Shown one piece after another: positions 34,784 to 45,816 of a DNA stretch of 64,000 nucleotides. Positions within the stretch are counted from its first letter, which is position 1, and each line of letters starts with the position of its first letter. The position numbers and the translations under genes were made by a program. This stretch comes from Clostridiaceae bacterium. GTDB taxonomy: Bacteria > Bacillota > Clostridia > Lachnospirales > Lachnospiraceae. Where the stretch lies: positions 1 through 64,000 of the forward strand of contig CAJTGF010000014.1 of assembly GCA_910575585.1 (NCBI GenBank), written 5' to 3'. A model generated the notes under the pieces. It did no database searches and was not told where the DNA came from. It was given only the letters and a program-made list of their open reading frames with translations.

Positions 34784-35293
34784 TTAGCCTAAAATCTCTT
34801 CAACGGATTTGCCACGAAGTTTTGCAACCTCTTCCGGAGTTTTCAGTGCGCACAAGCCGTTCAAGGTAGCCAGAACAACATTGGTCTTGTTGTTGGAACC
34901 TAAGGACTTGGTACGGATATTCTTGATCCCGGCTAACTCCAGCACGGAACGGGCAGGACCTCCGGCGATAACGCCGGTACCTTCCGGCGCTTTCTTGAGA
35001 AGAACGGACGCGCTTCCGAACTTTCCAATATAGTCATGGGGAATGCTTCTGCTGTCATCCACAGGGATCGCCACCAGATTCTTCATAGCAGCCTCTTTTC
35101 CTTTGCGGATCGCTTCCGGAACCTCGCCTGCTTTGCCAAGGCCCGCGCCTACGTGTCCGTTGCCGTCTCCAACTACTACCAGAGCGGAGAATCTCATGGT
35201 ACGACCGCCCTTTACCGTCTTGGAAACACGCTTAATGGCCACTACCTTGTCATTTAACTCTAATTGACTTGGATCAATGATTGTACGCTTCAT
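34784..35293 (-). CDS. rpsE: Ribosomal protein S5
   Basis: A 169-residue small-subunit protein important for decoding accuracy. It has the N-terminal double-stranded-RNA-binding-like domain ([33 protein letters not shown]) and the C-terminal [24 protein letters not shown]. Confidence 0.97.
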   Translation of the reverse strand: MKRTIIDPSQLELNDKVVAIKRVSKTVKGGRTMRFSALVVVGDGNGHVGAGLGKAGEVPEAIRKGKEAAMKNLVAIPVDDSRSIPHDYIGKFGSASVLLKKAPEGTGVIAGGPARSVLELAGIKNIRTKSLGSNNKTNVVLATLNGLCALKTPEEVAKLRGKSVEEILG

Positions 35294-35309
35294 GCTGCTC
35301 TCCTCCCTA

Positions 35310-35678
35310 CTAGAACTTCAGACCGGCTTCGCGGGCAGCATCTGCCAGCGCCTGAATCTTACCCTGATATATAAATCCGCCTCTATCAAAGACAACAGTG
35401 TCAATACCTTTTTCCAAGGCCCTCTTGGCGATCAGTGTACCAACGTATGCAGCAGCATCAACGGTGTTGGTATGCTCCAGCTCTTCTCTTGCGGATTTCT
35501 CCAAAGTAGACGCTGCAACTAAAGTATTGCCAACTGTATCGTCAATAATTTGAGCATACATATGATTATTGCTTCTGAACACTGCCAAACGCGGTCTTTC
35601 CGCTGTGCCGGAAAAATGATTGCGGATTCTGGCGTGCTTCTTTGCGCGAACTTCGCTTCTTGTTTTCTTGCTAACCAT
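35310..35678 (-). CDS. rplR: Ribosomal protein L18
   Basis: A 122-residue 5S rRNA-binding protein: [63 protein letters not shown]. Confidence 0.97.
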   Translation of the reverse strand: MVSKKTRSEVRAKKHARIRNHFSGTAERPRLAVFRSNNHMYAQIIDDTVGNTLVAASTLEKSAREELEHTNTVDAAAYVGTLIAKRALEKGIDTVVFDRGGFIYQGKIQALADAAREAGLKF

Positions 35679-35695
35679 TTTTACACTCTCCTTAA

Positions 35696-36238
35696 TTATT
35701 TCTTACCAGTCTTACCAACTTTACGTCTGATTACTTCGTCAGCATACTTAATACCCTTACCCTTGTACGGCTCAGGTCTTCTCTTATCTCTGATCTCAGC
35801 AGCATATTGGCCAACTTTTTCTTTATCAATACCTTTTACAGTGATCTTATTCTGACCTTCCAGAACAGACTCAAGGCCCTCCGGATCAGTCATCTCAACG
35901 GGGTGGGAATACCCCAGGCTTAAAATCAGTTTGTTGCCCTGCTTCTGGGCTCTGTAACCAACGCCGTTCACTTCCAGAACCTTCTCGTACCCCTTGGTAA
36001 CGCCAACAACCATGTTGTTGACCAGAGTTCTGGTAAGGCCGTGCAAAGACTTCATCTTCTTCAGATCATTGGGCCTGGTTACGATGATATGGCCATCCTC
36101 TTCCTTGATGTCCATCTCCACAGGCAGCTCTCTTTCCAGAGTGCCCTTGGGACCTTTTACAGTCACTTTATTGTTTTCTGCGATTGTTACGGTTACTCCT
36201 TCCGGAATCGCGATAGGCATTCTTCCTATACGTGACAT
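35696..36238 (-). CDS. rplF: Ribosomal protein L6
   Basis: A 180-residue protein of two repeated L6 folds near the factor-binding centre. [19 protein letters not shown] and the C-terminal [21 protein letters not shown] are diagnostic. The frame is open 20 codons upstream but the AGGAGGAAAA before this ATG fixes the start. Confidence 0.97.
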   Translation of the reverse strand: MSRIGRMPIAIPEGVTVTIAENNKVTVKGPKGTLERELPVEMDIKEEDGHIIVTRPNDLKKMKSLHGLTRTLVNNMVVGVTKGYEKVLEVNGVGYRAQKQGNKLILSLGYSHPVEMTDPEGLESVLEGQNKITVKGIDKEKVGQYAAEIRDKRRPEPYKGKGIKYADEVIRRKVGKTGKK

Positions 36239-36314
36239 GCTCGTTTTCCTCCTTAAATTTTCGGAAATGGCTTGTGCGCCACTTCTGTTTTCAGACATTT
36301 GCTATGCCTATCAA

Positions 36315-36716
36315 CTACCAAATAAATGCTAATACCTCACCGCCAACTCCCTTGCTGCGTGCTTCCTTATCGGTGATCACGCCCTGGTTTGTGGAAATGA
36401 TAGCGGTACCCAGACCGCCCAGAACCTTAGGCAGCTCCTCTTTGTTGGCGTACACCCTAAGACCTGGTTTGGAGATCCTCTTAAGGCCGGTGATGATGCG
36501 CTCGCTCTTATCCCCATTGTACTTTAAGGCAATGCGGATGGTCTTAAAGGAACCCTCGTCCACTATATCATATTTCTTGATGTAACCTTCTTTAACAAGG
36601 ATATCTGCAATTGCCAATTTCATCTTAGATGAAGGTATATCTACGGTATCATGTTTCGCAGTATTTGCGTTACGGATTCTTGTAAGCATATCTGCAATGG
36701 GATCGCTCATTGTCAT
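36315..36716 (-). CDS. rpsH: Ribosomal protein S8
   Basis: A 133-residue 16S rRNA-binding protein which in many bacteria represses the spc operon. [23 protein letters not shown] and [34 protein letters not shown] are typical. Confidence 0.97.
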   Translation of the reverse strand: MTMSDPIADMLTRIRNANTAKHDTVDIPSSKMKLAIADILVKEGYIKKYDIVDEGSFKTIRIALKYNGDKSERIITGLKRISKPGLRVYANKEELPKVLGGLGTAIISTNQGVITDKEARSKGVGGEVLAFIW

Positions 36717-36758
36717 GATCTATTGTCCTCCTATATTTTCTCAGGGAAAAGCCGCTTT

Positions 36759-36944
36759 CTACCAGCTTGCCTTCTTAACTCCCGGGATCTGGCCTTTGTA
36801 CGCTAACTCACGGAAACAGATACGGCAGATTCCGTATTTTCTCAAATATGCGTGCGGACGGCCGCAGATTCTGCAACGGCTGTACTCTCTCGTAGAGAAC
36901 TTAGCCGGACGCTGCTGCTTAATCTTCATTGAAGTTTTAGCCAT
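36759..36944 (-). CDS. rpsZ: Ribosomal protein S14, zinc type
   Basis: A 61-residue short S14 with a zinc ribbon formed by Cys24, Cys27, Cys40 and Cys43 ([17 protein letters not shown] and ICRICFREL). This form is the zinc-dependent C+ paralogue. Confidence 0.96.
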   Translation of the reverse strand: MAKTSMKIKQQRPAKFSTREYSRCRICGRPHAYLRKYGICRICFRELAYKGQIPGVKKASW

Positions 36945-36961
36945 GGAATTATCCTCCTAAA

Positions 36962-37501
36962 TTATCTCTGAAATGGCATATTGAATAATCTCAACAGTTC
37001 ACGGGCTTCTTCGTCTGTCTTGGCAGTGGTCACGAAGCAGATATCCATGCCTCTCACCTTGTCTACCTTGTCATATTCAATCTCCGGGAAAATAAGCTGC
37101 TCCTTGATCCCCAGGGTGTAGTTCCCTCTTCCGTCAAACGCGTTGGCGTTAACGCCTCTGAAGTCACGTACGCGGGGGAGAGCCAGGTTGATGAGACGAT
37201 CTACAAACTCGTACATCTTCTCGCCCCGAAGGGTAACCTTGCATCCGATGGCCATGCCCTCACGGATCTTAAAGTTAGCCACGGACTTCTTAGCCTTGGT
37301 GGTCACTGCCTTCTGGCCGCTGATGATCTCTAAGTCTCTTACAGCAGAGTCCAGAACCTTGGCGTTATCCTTAGCCTCGCCGACGCGCATGTTAATGATC
37401 ACTTTCTCCAGCTTCGGCACTTGCATCACATTTTTATATCCGAACTTCTTCATCATCGCATCAACGATCTCGTTCTTGTAGGTTTCTTTTAATCTTGCCA
37501 T
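36962..37501 (-). CDS. rplE: Ribosomal protein L5
   Basis: A 179-residue 5S rRNA-binding protein: [43 protein letters not shown] and the [27 protein letters not shown] core. GGAGGAACTGATC before the ATG fixes the start; an upstream in-frame ATG adds ten unlike residues. Confidence 0.97.
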   Translation of the reverse strand: MARLKETYKNEIVDAMMKKFGYKNVMQVPKLEKVIINMRVGEAKDNAKVLDSAVRDLEIISGQKAVTTKAKKSVANFKIREGMAIGCKVTLRGEKMYEFVDRLINLALPRVRDFRGVNANAFDGRGNYTLGIKEQLIFPEIEYDKVDKVRGMDICFVTTAKTDEEARELLRLFNMPFQR

Positions 37502-37523
37502 GATCAGTTCCTCCTCTCCTGAA

Positions 37524-37823
37524 TTAATCAATCACTTTGCCGGTCTTCTTGGCAACGCGGACTTTCTTTCCGTCCTTGATCTCAAAACCGACTCTTGTGG
37601 CCTGACCGTCAACAACCAGCATAACATTGGAGATGTCCATAGCAGCCTCGTGGTTCACGATGCCGCCGTTTGGATTTCCGGCGCTTGGCTTGGCATGCTT
37701 CGTCACCATGTTGCATCCTTCAACCACAACCTTGCCGTCCTTAACCTGAAGCACTTTACCGGTTTTGTCTTTATCTTTTCCTGTAATGACCTTTACCAGG
37801 TCGTCTTTCTTAATTTTATGCAC
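37524..37823 (-). CDS. rplX: Ribosomal protein L24
   Basis: A 99-residue assembly initiator with a KOW motif ([32 protein letters not shown]). Confidence 0.96.
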   Translation of the reverse strand: MHKIKKDDLVKVITGKDKDKTGKVLQVKDGKVVVEGCNMVTKHAKPSAGNPNGGIVNHEAAMDISNVMLVVDGQATRVGFEIKDGKKVRVAKKTGKVID

Positions 37824-37837
37824 AGTCCCGCACCTCC

Positions 37838-38206
37838 TTAAAGTACTTCCGGGGCCAGGGAAACAATCTTCATAAACTGCTTCTCTCTAAGCTCCCTTGC
37901 AACCGGCCCAAAGATACGGGTTCCTCTTGGGGTCTTGTCATCTTTGATGATAACCGCTGCATTCTCGTCAAACTTAATATAAGAACCGTCTTTCCGGCGG
38001 GCTCCCTTTACGGTACGGACCACCACGGCCTTTACAACGTCGCCTTTCTTTACAACACCGCCTGGTGTTGCATCTTTCACGCTGGCAACAATGATATCGC
38101 CTATATTCGCATATCTTCTGGTAGAGCCGCCCATTACACGGATGCAAAGCAGTTCCTTGGCTCCCGTATTATCGGCAACTCTCAGTCTGGTTTCCTGCTG
38201 AATCAT
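37838..38206 (-). CDS. rplN: Ribosomal protein L14
   Basis: A 122-residue intersubunit-bridge protein: [43 protein letters not shown] and [28 protein letters not shown]. Confidence 0.97.
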   Translation of the reverse strand: MIQQETRLRVADNTGAKELLCIRVMGGSTRRYANIGDIIVASVKDATPGGVVKKGDVVKAVVVRTVKGARRKDGSYIKFDENAAVIIKDDKTPRGTRIFGPVARELREKQFMKIVSLAPEVL

Positions 38207-38255
38207 GACTGATACTCCTTCCTGATCTTTGTCTGCGTCTTTCTACCGCCGTAGT

Positions 38256-38510
38256 TTATTTCACCTTTTCAACAATCTCAACAAGTCTCCATCTTTTATC
38301 CTTGGACAGGGGCCTTGTCTCCATAACTTTTACGGTATCGCCGATGTTGCACTCGTTTTTCTCGTCATGCGCTTTCAGCTTGTAGGTTCTCTTTACAATC
38401 TTGCCGTATAAAGGATGTTTTACGTGGTCTTCGATAGCAACTACAATGGTCTTATCCATCTTGTCGCTTACGACTTTACCGGTACGTGTCTTTCTCAAAT
38501 TTCTTTCCAC
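38256..38510 (-). CDS. rpsQ: Ribosomal protein S17
   Basis: An 84-residue OB-fold protein: [70 protein letters not shown]. Confidence 0.97.
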   Translation of the reverse strand: MERNLRKTRTGKVVSDKMDKTIVVAIEDHVKHPLYGKIVKRTYKLKAHDEKNECNIGDTVKVMETRPLSKDKRWRLVEIVEKVK

Positions 38511-38548
38511 GACTTTTTTCTCCTCTCATTCTAAATGGAAAATTCCGC

Positions 38549-38755
38549 TTAAGCCAATTTTGATTTTTCTGTAATAACAGTCTGAATCCTGGCGATATTC
38601 TTGCGAACCTCTTTGATCCTGCTGGTGTTGTCCAACTGGTTCGTAGCGTTCTGGAATCTTAAGTTGAACAGTTCTTTCTTTGCAGCCACCAGTTCAGTGT
38701 TCAACTCTGCTTGGGACTTTGCCTTCAACTCTTCTACATACTTATTAGTTTTCAC
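38549..38755 (-). CDS. rpmC: Ribosomal protein L29
   Basis: A 68-residue two-helix protein near the tunnel exit: [31 protein letters not shown]...[15 protein letters not shown]. The start is taken as the GTG at 38755 because AAGGCGG is 8 nt upstream; an earlier GTG at 38764 is only 2 nt from it. The gene overlaps the 3' end of rplP. Confidence 0.94.
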   Translation of the reverse strand: MKTNKYVEELKAKSQAELNTELVAAKKELFNLRFQNATNQLDNTSRIKEVRKNIARIQTVITEKSKLA

Positions 38756-39182
38756 TGTTATCACCGCCTTCTAAATCTGCCTTTGCAGCAATCTTACATT
38801 TACAAGGTAACTTATGCATAGCAAGACGCAATGCCTCGCGGGCTGTCTCCTCCGGTACGCCGGCGATCTCAAACATAACGCGGCCCGGCTTAACTACCGC
38901 TACCCAGTACTCTAAAGCGCCCTTACCGGAACCCATACGGGTCTCTGCCGGTTTCGCGGTCACAGGCTTATCCGGGAAGATCTTGATCCAAACTTTACCG
39001 CCACGCTTGATATAACGGGTCATGGCAACACGGGCTGCCTCGATCTGATTGGATTTGATCCAGCATGGCTCCACTGCTACTAAGCCGTACTCGCCGTTGG
39101 AAATAGTGTTGCCTCTAAGGGCCTTGCCGGCCATGCTCCCGCGGAACTGTTTACGACGTTTTACTCTTTTCGGCATTAACAT
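38745..39182 (-). CDS. rplP: Ribosomal protein L16
   Basis: A 145-residue protein at the A-site tRNA-binding region: [58 protein letters not shown] and [26 protein letters not shown]. Its first codon overlaps the rpsC stop region. Confidence 0.97.
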   Translation of the reverse strand: MLMPKRVKRRKQFRGSMAGKALRGNTISNGEYGLVAVEPCWIKSNQIEAARVAMTRYIKRGGKVWIKIFPDKPVTAKPAETRMGSGKGALEYWVAVVKPGRVMFEIAGVPEETAREALRLAMHKLPCKCKIAAKADLEGGDNSEN

Positions 39183-39838
39183 TATTTATCGCTCCCTTCC
39201 TTATTTCCCTTAGTAGGAAGTATTTCGCCCTTGTAGATCCAAACCTTAACGCCAATCTTGCCGTAGGTGGTATCTGCCTCCGCGAATCCATAGTCAATAT
39301 CTGCTCTTAATGTCTGTAACGGGATGGTTCCCTCGCTGTAGAACTCGGTGCGGGCCATATCGGCGCCGCCCAGACGTCCCGCAACCGCGGTCTTGATTCC
39401 CTTAACGCCTGCCTTCATGGAACGGCCCATGGTGGACTTCATGGCGCGGCGGAAGGACACACGGTTCTCCAGCTGCTGGGCAATGCTCTCCGCAACCAGC
39501 TGAGCGTCCCGCTCCGCCCTCTTGATCTCCTTGATATCAATGAAAAGCTTCTTGTCCGTCATCTTCTGAACTTCTGCTTTTAATTTCTCGATCTCGGCTC
39601 CGCCCTTTCCGATCACAACGCCCGGCTTTGCGGTGTAGATGATAATCTTCACTTTGTCGGCAGCTCTCTCCACCTCAATCTTGGAAACGCCTGAGCTGTA
39701 CAGTCTCTTCTTCAGGAATTTTCTGATCTGATAATCCTCTACCAGGTTATCGGCAAAATCTGCCTCAGCATACCATTTGGAATCCCAGTCTTTAATAACA
39801 CCGACCCTTAAGCCGTGTGGATTAACTTTCTGTCCCAT
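39182..39838 (-). CDS. rpsC: Ribosomal protein S3
   Basis: A 218-residue mRNA-entry-site protein with a KH domain ([27 protein letters not shown]) and the C-terminal domain [32 protein letters not shown]. Confidence 0.97.
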   Translation of the reverse strand: MGQKVNPHGLRVGVIKDWDSKWYAEADFADNLVEDYQIRKFLKKRLYSSGVSKIEVERAADKVKIIIYTAKPGVVIGKGGAEIEKLKAEVQKMTDKKLFIDIKEIKRAERDAQLVAESIAQQLENRVSFRRAMKSTMGRSMKAGVKGIKTAVAGRLGGADMARTEFYSEGTIPLQTLRADIDYGFAEADTTYGKIGVKVWIYKGEILPTKGNKEGSDK

Positions 39839-39847
39839 ATTTGCCTC

Positions 39848-40234
39848 CTATCTTTCATTCAGCACGATTGTGATGTGGCTGGTTCTCTTCTCGATTCTGT
39901 AAGCCCTGCCCTGTGCTCTGGGTTTGATCCTCTTCATCGTCGGTCCCTTGTTTGCGTAGCACTCCTCAACATACAGGTTCTCCCTGCTTAAGTTGTTGTT
40001 GTTCTCCGCGTTGGCAATTGCGGACTCCAGCAATTTCTTAACCAATGAAGAAGCATATCTTGGGCTGTAAGTTACGATACCAAGGGCAGTCTCCACATCC
40101 TTGCCTCTGATGGCGTCTAATACGAAGCAAGCCTTCTGAACGGACACTCTGGCATAGGATAACTTTGCTGACGGCCTAGTGTCTTTCTGGGCATTTCTCT
40201 CTCTCTTTATCTGACTTCTATGTCCTTTAGCCAT
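39848..40234 (-). CDS. rplV: Ribosomal protein L22
   Basis: A 128-residue protein whose extended loop lines the exit tunnel: ARVSVQKACFVLDAIRGKDVETAL and GPTMKRIKPRAQGRAYRIEKRTSHITIVL. Confidence 0.97.
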   Translation of the reverse strand: MAKGHRSQIKRERNAQKDTRPSAKLSYARVSVQKACFVLDAIRGKDVETALGIVTYSPRYASSLVKKLLESAIANAENNNNLSRENLYVEECYANKGPTMKRIKPRAQGRAYRIEKRTSHITIVLNER

Positions 40235-40262
40235 TGCTATAACCTCCTTTCAATTCTGACGA

Positions 40263-40541
40263 TTACCGTTTGGATTTCTTTTCGTCTTTTCCATGACCTC
40301 TGTAGGTTCTGGTTGCGACGAACTCACCAAGCTTGTGTCCAACCATGTCCTCGGTAATATATACCGGAACGTGCTTTCTTCCGTCATGAACTGCGATTGT
40401 ATGTCCAACCATCTGCGGGAAGATTGTAGAACGGCGGGACCAGGTCTTGATTACCTGATGCTGTCCGGATGCGTTCAATGCATCTACTTTTTTCAGCAAA
40501 TGCGCGTCTGCAAATGGTCCTTTTTTAAGTGAACGTGCCAT
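40263..40541 (-). CDS. rpsS: Ribosomal protein S19
   Basis: A 92-residue head protein: [64 protein letters not shown]. Confidence 0.97.
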   Translation of the reverse strand: MARSLKKGPFADAHLLKKVDALNASGQHQVIKTWSRRSTIFPQMVGHTIAVHDGRKHVPVYITEDMVGHKLGEFVATRTYRGHGKDEKKSKR

Positions 40542-40561
40542 AGGGTTTCTTCCTCCTTCAA

Positions 40562-41407
40562 CTATTTAATGGTCTTACCATCACGTCTTCTTACGATTAA
40601 CTTGTTGGACTGTTTGTGTTTCTTTCTGGTCTTAAGACCAAGAGCAGGCTTGCCCCATGGTGTGCTCGGACCCGGACGGCCGATACCGGTCTTGCCCTCG
40701 CCGCCGCCGTGGGGATGGTCATTGGGGTTCATAACGGAACCGCGGACCGTAGGACGGATGCCCATGTGACGCTTTCTTCCTGCCTTACCAACGTTAATCA
40801 GGTTATGCTCGCCGTTGCCCACCACACCGATGGTCGCGCGGCATACGATGGGAACCATTCTCATCTCGCCTGAAGGAAGTCTCAAGGTCGCGTATTTGCC
40901 TTCTTTCGCCATCAACTGGGCGGAGTTGCCTGCGGAACGAGCCAGCTGGCCGCCTTTGCCCGGATGAAGTTCAATGTTGTGAATCTGCGCGCCGACTGGG
41001 ATCGCGCTGAGGGGCAGACAGTTGCCTACCTTTGCCTCTGCCTGAGGACCGCTCATAACCTTCATGCCGTCGGTAAGACCTGCCGGTGCAAGGATATAAG
41101 CTTTCTCGCCGTCTGCGTAGCAGATCAGGGCGATGTTGGCGCTTCTGTTGGGATCGTACTCGATTCCGATTACGGTTGCCGGAATGCCGTCCTTTTTATT
41201 TCTCTTGAAATCGATCAGTCTGTATTTTCTTCTGTTTCCGCCGCCTCTGTGTCTCACGGTGATTTTACCCTGATTGTTACGGCCTGCATTCTTCTTTAAA
41301 GATACTACCAGAGACTTCTCCGGTGTGGATTTCGTGATCTCGCTGAAATCGGAACCGGTCATGTTTCTTCTGGAAGGTGTATATGGGTTATAGGTTTTGA
41401 TTCCCAT
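40562..41407 (-). CDS. rplB: Ribosomal protein L2
   Basis: A 281-residue protein needed for peptidyl-transferase assembly. [21 protein letters not shown] at the start, [19 protein letters not shown], the GMRPTVRG-like [31 protein letters not shown] and the [17 protein letters not shown] tail. GAAAGGAG fixes this ATG against a longer frame. Confidence 0.97.
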   Translation of the reverse strand: MGIKTYNPYTPSRRNMTGSDFSEITKSTPEKSLVVSLKKNAGRNNQGKITVRHRGGGNRRKYRLIDFKRNKKDGIPATVIGIEYDPNRSANIALICYADGEKAYILAPAGLTDGMKVMSGPQAEAKVGNCLPLSAIPVGAQIHNIELHPGKGGQLARSAGNSAQLMAKEGKYATLRLPSGEMRMVPIVCRATIGVVGNGEHNLINVGKAGRKRHMGIRPTVRGSVMNPNDHPHGGGEGKTGIGRPGPSTPWGKPALGLKTRKKHKQSNKLIVRRRDGKTIK

Positions 41408-41566
41408 GCTGCGAACTCCTTTCATGTCCATACTGGCGCTTGCCCGGGCCTTGGCCTTAAGGCGGCACCCTCTTTCAACGCTTCCGCGCGTTTCTTTTTA
41501 TCACGGCTGCAGTATAATCGTCGCTGCTTTTCACCGCTGCCGTATAAGGTCTATACGATCCGATGC
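41408..41566 (-). other. 159-bp spacer between rplW and rplB with small hairpins
   Basis: Longer than other spacers of the operon. It contains the palindrome CGTATAaggtcTATACG (41539-41555) and GCAG/CTGC-type pairings. It may be a processing or regulatory region; no known leader was recognised. Confidence 0.35.
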
Positions 41567-41866
41567 TTACAGTCCAGAGAAGATCTCGATCTCCTTGCTG
41601 TCAGCTGTCAGCTTTACAATGGCTTTCTTGGTCTTTGCCGTCTTGCCGAAGGTCATTCCCCTTCTCTTTGTCTTGCCCTGGATGTTCATGGTGTTGACTT
41701 TCTCCACCTTGGTCCCCGGGAACATCTTCTCAACCGCTTCCCTTACCTGGCTCTTGTTCGCCTCAGGGTGTACCAGAAATGTGTACTTCTTATCAGCCAT
41801 CGCGTTCATGCTCTTCTCGGTCACTACCGGTTTCAGAATAACATCATAGTACTGAATGTTAGCCAT
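41567..41866 (-). CDS. rplW: Ribosomal protein L23
   Basis: A 99-residue tunnel-exit protein and docking point for trigger factor and [47 protein letters not shown]. It overlaps rplD by one base. Confidence 0.97.
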   Translation of the reverse strand: MANIQYYDVILKPVVTEKSMNAMADKKYTFLVHPEANKSQVREAVEKMFPGTKVEKVNTMNIQGKTKRRGMTFGKTAKTKKAIVKLTADSKEIEIFSGL

Positions 41867-42486
41867 TATGCGTACACCTCCTCGATATTTGCAACAGCTG
41901 CCTTAGTAACCACTACAGTGTTGTATTTTAAGATATCATATACGTTGATGGTATTAACCCTGGCAGTCTTAACTGCGGGAATGTTTCTTGCGGACAGCGC
42001 TGCGTTGTTGCTGGCCTCGTCCAAAACCACCAGCGCCTTGTTAACCTTCAAATTGTCCAGAACCTTCTTAAAGTTCTTGGTCTTGATCTCGTCAAAGCTT
42101 AAGTCATCCACTACGATGAACTTGCTGTCATTTACCCTGCTGGTAAGAGCGGACTTAAGGGCAGCCCTCTTCTCCTTCTTGTTAAGCCTGATGGTGTAAT
42201 CTCTTGGGGTTGGCGCAAACACTACGCCGCCGCCGGTCCACTGGGGCGCTCTCGTTGAACCCTGTCTCGCATGACCGGTTCCTTTCTGCCTCCACGGCTT
42301 TCTTCCGCCGCCGGATACTTCGGAACGGGTCTTTGCTTTCTGTGTACCCTGACGCTTGTTGGCCAGCTGGGCAACCACTGCCAAATGTACCAGGTGCTCA
42401 TTAACAGCCACACCAAATACGGCATCGTTCAGTTCTAAAGTACCTACTTCTTTACCTTCCTTATTGTAAACAGATACCTGTGACAT
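41866..42486 (-). CDS. rplD: Ribosomal protein L4
   Basis: A 206-residue protein with the tunnel-reaching loop [44 protein letters not shown]. In some bacteria L4 regulates the S10 operon. Confidence 0.97.
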   Translation of the reverse strand: MSQVSVYNKEGKEVGTLELNDAVFGVAVNEHLVHLAVVAQLANKRQGTQKAKTRSEVSGGGRKPWRQKGTGHARQGSTRAPQWTGGGVVFAPTPRDYTIRLNKKEKRAALKSALTSRVNDSKFIVVDDLSFDEIKTKNFKKVLDNLKVNKALVVLDEASNNAALSARNIPAVKTARVNTINVYDILKYNTVVVTKAAVANIEEVYA

Positions 42487-42517
42487 CTGTGTATTCCTCC
42501 TTTCCTAATAAAAGCAA

Positions 42518-43153
42518 TTAAACAGCTGCTTTTACTGCTTCTTTCAGCGTTACTAAGGACTTCTTCGGTCCCGGAACAGCGCCCTTGACCAAGATCAGGT
42601 TCTTCTCTGCATCCACCTGAACGATCTCCAGATTCTGGATGGTCACTCTCTTATGTCCCATATGGCCGGGCATCTTCTTACCCTTGAACACCTTGCTGGG
42701 ATCGGAACATGCGCCGTTGGAGCCTGCGTGACGATGGAACTTGGAACCGTGAGTCATAGGTCCTCTGGACTGTCCGTGTCTCTTAATAGCGCCCTGGAAG
42801 CCTTTACCTTTGGAAATTGCTGTTGCGTCAATCTTGTCGCCGGCAGCAAAGATGTCTGCCTTAATCTCGTCCTTTACGGAATACTCTTCTGCGTTGTCAA
42901 ACCGGAACTCTCTCACATATCTCTTGTAAGATACCCCGGCCTTGTCAAAATGGCCTTTCAGCGGCTTGCTGACCAGTTTTTCTCTCTTGTCAACGAAACC
43001 AACCTGCACTGCCTTGTATCCGTCGTTGTCCTCGGTCTTAACCTGTGTAACCACACAAGGTCCTGCCTGAAGAACGGTTACGGGAGTTAACACTCCTTCG
43101 TCGTTGAAGATCTGAGTCATTCCGACTTTGATAGCTAAAATCCCTTTCTTCAT
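42518..43153 (-). CDS. rplC: Ribosomal protein L3
   Basis: A 211-residue early-assembly protein: [38 protein letters not shown] and [49 protein letters not shown]. Confidence 0.97.
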   Translation of the reverse strand: MKKGILAIKVGMTQIFNDEGVLTPVTVLQAGPCVVTQVKTEDNDGYKAVQVGFVDKREKLVSKPLKGHFDKAGVSYKRYVREFRFDNAEEYSVKDEIKADIFAAGDKIDATAISKGKGFQGAIKRHGQSRGPMTHGSKFHRHAGSNGACSDPSKVFKGKKMPGHMGHKRVTIQNLEIVQVDAEKNLILVKGAVPGPKKSLVTLKEAVKAAV

Positions 43154-43367
43154 TACTTTTACCTCCTGTTCATAATCTACAGCGGAACGCCTTGGCGTTC
43201 ATCCTAGAAACAGGTTATATACGTGGAACACTATGACTCCGGCTGACCGGAGATGTTGATTCCTCTTCGGAAAAAGTGTTGCTTCTATATAAACCCTTCT
43301 GGATTTTCTTAATTTGTCCGGTCCTTTTGGGGACCTCGCTGTCTTTATGGCTTTTTACGGCTTTGGA
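43154..43367 (-). other. 214-bp spacer between rpsJ and rplC
   Basis: No gene. It contains GAACGCCttGGCGTTC (43185-43200) and CCGGctgaCCGG (43240-43251) hairpins upstream of rplC on the minus strand. The spacing is long for this operon, so it may carry translational or processing control; no known family recognised. Confidence 0.35.
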
Positions 43368-43685
43368 TTACTTCGTCTTCATCTTAATGTCAATGTAAAC
43401 GCCTGCGGGCATCTCCAGCCTGGACAGCATCTCAACGGTCTTTGGATTGGGAGCGATGATATCAATAAGCCTCTTGTGAGTCCTCTGCTCAAACTGCTCT
43501 CTGGAATCCTTATACTTGTGAACTGCCCTGAGGATGGTTACCACTTCCTTCTTAGTGGGCAGCGGCACCGGTCCGCTCACCTTAGAACCTGTCTTTTTTA
43601 CCGTGTCAATGATCTTTCCGGCTGACTGATCCACTAACTGATGATCGTAAGCTTTCAATGTGATTCTCATTACCTGACTTGCCAT
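43368..43685 (-). CDS. rpsJ: Ribosomal protein S10
   Basis: A 105-residue protein, also the NusE antitermination factor: [43 protein letters not shown] and [39 protein letters not shown] lies about 10 nt before the first ATG; an internal ATG (MRITL) five codons later is the classical start and cannot be excluded. First gene of the S10 operon. Confidence 0.96.
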   Translation of the reverse strand: MASQVMRITLKAYDHQLVDQSAGKIIDTVKKTGSKVSGPVPLPTKKEVVTILRAVHKYKDSREQFEQRTHKRLIDIIAPNPKTVEMLSRLEMPAGVYIDIKMKTK

Positions 43686-43925
43686 AAAAAAAGTCGCCTC
43701 CTTTTCGCACTTTTTAATGAAGTACGACAAGCGGTGACTGTACACGTTTCCGGGTGTGTCCCTTATGGTTCATACATCGAGGCACACCAATTTCCACACT
43801 TTGCAGAATTTCTGTTTGTACAGTGACTTGTCGCCAGTTTCCTAACTTGACATTCGCTCCACGGAAAACCTGCCTCTTACGGGCAGCAACCTCTCGCTTC
43901 ATCGCTATCATGCCACAGCTTTGTT

Positions 43926-43954
43926 AGCTTAGCATATTTCTCCAAAAAATGCAA
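43926..43954 (-). promoter_or_regulatory. Promoter of the S10 ribosomal operon
   Basis: On the minus strand TTGCAT, a 17-bp spacer and TAAGCT, giving a leader of about 230 nt before rpsJ. The leader has the arms GACAAGTCACTGTACA and GTGTACAGTCACCGCTTGTC, which pair imperfectly around a long loop (43730-43832). Confidence 0.6.
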
Positions 43955-44203
43955 GTGTTTTTTTCGATTTCTTTTGCGTACGCTTTTTGCCAAGCATAAC
44001 CGTTCAGATAACCCTTGAACTGTTTCGCACCCGGCCATGAAAATCGCTTCGCGACGGTGCCGGATGCCTGCCGCCATTATGCTTTCGTACGGTCAGCGCG
44101 GTAAACGCACCGACCTGCCTGAACTGTTACTTTGCCAAATCCCCGCACAGGAGGCAGCGCGGCATGTCGCCGGCCCGTCGTGCTGTCTCCTCAGGCGGAC
44201 CAT
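43955..44203. other. Non-coding region between the S10 promoter and the next gene
   Basis: About 250 bp in which I see no supported gene or known site. Confidence 0.5.
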
Positions 44204-44205
44204 CA

Positions 44206-44236
44206 AAAAGGGACTGTCCTTAAGACAATCCCTTTC
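44206..44236 (-). terminator. Terminator of the cell-wall-binding protein gene
   Basis: AAAGGGActGTC and GACaaTCCCTTT pair around a short CTTAA loop, followed on the minus strand by TTGATGG; an A-rich 5' side gives a modest U tract. About 30 bp past the stop. Confidence 0.65.
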
Positions 44237-44265
44237 TGATCCAAAACCGCTGAACGACCAGGTCC

Positions 44266-45633
44266 CTACTCCCAGTAATCCGGCTCTCTGGGCGCTCCGA
44301 ACGTAGCCCCGGCTCCTACCGCCTCGCCGTTGACCTTTGTGACGATGCCATTCCTGTCTGTCGTATACTTGTTGCCGTCGTTATCCTTTGCAGAAGACGT
44401 ATTCTTCACAATCTTTCCCGACGAATTAACCAGATAATTGGTGTGGCTTCCGTTGCTTCCCGGAAGGGTTATAACTTCATATTTTAAGCTGCCGTCTGCC
44501 GCCTGCTGCTTTCCGCAATAATACAGGCTTCCAGACTGAACCCCCGTAAAGCCCTTGCCGCTGCTTAAAAAATAGTACTGGGCTTTCGTTCCGTCCCCCT
44601 CCTGGATCGTCATCTTTCCGCTGATCATGGCACAGGAAACCGGGTCAAAATAGTATGCCGTAGTCTCACCGGAAGACTTATCCTTGACTCTCTGGAGCCC
44701 CACTGCAGGCGTCCCCAGCTCATTAAACAGGTACGTCTTTCCGCTGACCCTAAGAAAATCCGAGGACGTGGCGTTTCCCTTGGAAGGCCCTGCCTTGGGG
44801 ACGCCTCCCTTTACGAAATAGAACCACTCCACCTCATTCTCATAGCCGGTCAGATCTCTTGGCGGCGCGGCCGAATACCACCCGGTTATGGCTTTGCCGT
44901 TAGCGTCATAAAACCGGTATCCGCTAATGGTGTTCGGGTCCACGTTGCTGCCGCCTACATAGGCCCACCCGGTCTGCATGGCCCCGTTGCCGTTAAAGCA
45001 GTAATATGTACCGTCTATCCGCTTCTCGCCGCATACGGCATCGTCCTTTAGATCGGGCACAAACTTCTTCCCGCTGCTGTTAAAATAGTACCAGCGCCTG
45101 TCATCCTCGTCAAAAGGATTCCGCTCCTCCCCCTGATCGTCCGGCGGGAGCAGCTTCTGCCAGCCGGTGACAGCCGCGCCGTCGTCCTTGGCATAGGACA
45201 TGTTATCGTCCATCCACCCGGTCTCCATGGCCCCGTCAGCGTCAAAGTGATACCACTTGTTGTCGATCTTCTTCCAGGAATTGGTCACTACCTTGCCGCT
45301 GTCCTGAAAATAGTACCAGTGATCGCTTGCCGTAAGGCTGCGGATGTTGGAGTTGAGCTTCATCCACTTGCCGGCTACCATGACTCCGTTGGAGTCTACA
45401 TAGTACTCCTCGTCCACCCAGCTGTTCACCGCCATCTGTCCCCGGCTGTTGAGATAACGCCACTGGTTGTCAGCCCCTCTCTTCCACTCGTTGGTTACAT
45501 AACTGCCAAAATTATCATAATATACCCACTGGCCGTTTTCCGAAGCCCACCCGGCTGCTGCCATGGCTGTGATCCCGCTGCCCGCTGTCAGCGCCGCTGC
45601 CAGACCCAGTATCAACAGTCCCTTTTTTTTCAT
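44266..45633 (-). CDS. Secreted cell-wall-binding repeat protein
   Basis: A 455-residue exported protein with a clear signal peptide (MKKKGLLILGLAAALTAG..., cleavage after AMA near 25). Nearly the whole mature part is made of cell-wall/glucan-binding repeats: NGQWVYYDNFGSYVTNEW, NQWRYLNSRGQMAVNSW, DHWYYFQDSGKVVTNSW, NKWYHFDADGAMETGW and further diverged copies to about residue 390. No catalytic domain was found, so it may be a surface adhesin or wall organiser. Ribosome binding site GGAAGGAGG. It belongs with the two similar proteins at 24.5-26.7 kb by repeat type. Confidence 0.85.
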   Translation of the reverse strand: MKKKGLLILGLAAALTAGSGITAMAAAGWASENGQWVYYDNFGSYVTNEWKRGADNQWRYLNSRGQMAVNSWVDEEYYVDSNGVMVAGKWMKLNSNIRSLTASDHWYYFQDSGKVVTNSWKKIDNKWYHFDADGAMETGWMDDNMSYAKDDGAAVTGWQKLLPPDDQGEERNPFDEDDRRWYYFNSSGKKFVPDLKDDAVCGEKRIDGTYYCFNGNGAMQTGWAYVGGSNVDPNTISGYRFYDANGKAITGWYSAAPPRDLTGYENEVEWFYFVKGGVPKAGPSKGNATSSDFLRVSGKTYLFNELGTPAVGLQRVKDKSSGETTAYYFDPVSCAMISGKMTIQEGDGTKAQYYFLSSGKGFTGVQSGSLYYCGKQQAADGSLKYEVITLPGSNGSHTNYLVNSSGKIVKNTSSAKDNDGNKYTTDRNGIVTKVNGEAVGAGATFGAPREPDYWE

Positions 45634-45666
45634 AAAGCCCTATCCTCCTTCCAAATACTTAACTTT

Positions 45667-45695
45667 ATTTTATCAAGGCCCAGCTATTTATTCAA
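45667..45695 (-). promoter_or_regulatory. Promoter of the cell-wall-binding protein gene
   Basis: On the minus strand TTGAAT, a 17-bp spacer and TAAAAT, about 35 bp before the start. Confidence 0.7.
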
Positions 45696-45758
45696 CAAAA
45701 TAATCTTTCAATTCTATTACGTTTTCCTTTAATTTTCGTTTGTATCGTCTATCGCCTC

Positions 45759-45787
45759 TTGACTGCCGCCCACCCCTCCCTTATAAT
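45759..45787 (+). promoter_or_regulatory. Promoter of the methyltransferase gene
   Basis: TTGACT, a 17-bp spacer and TATAAT, 29 bp before the ATG. Confidence 0.8.
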
Positions 45788-45816
45788 TAATTATCAATTT
45801 TTACCTGGAGGATGCC

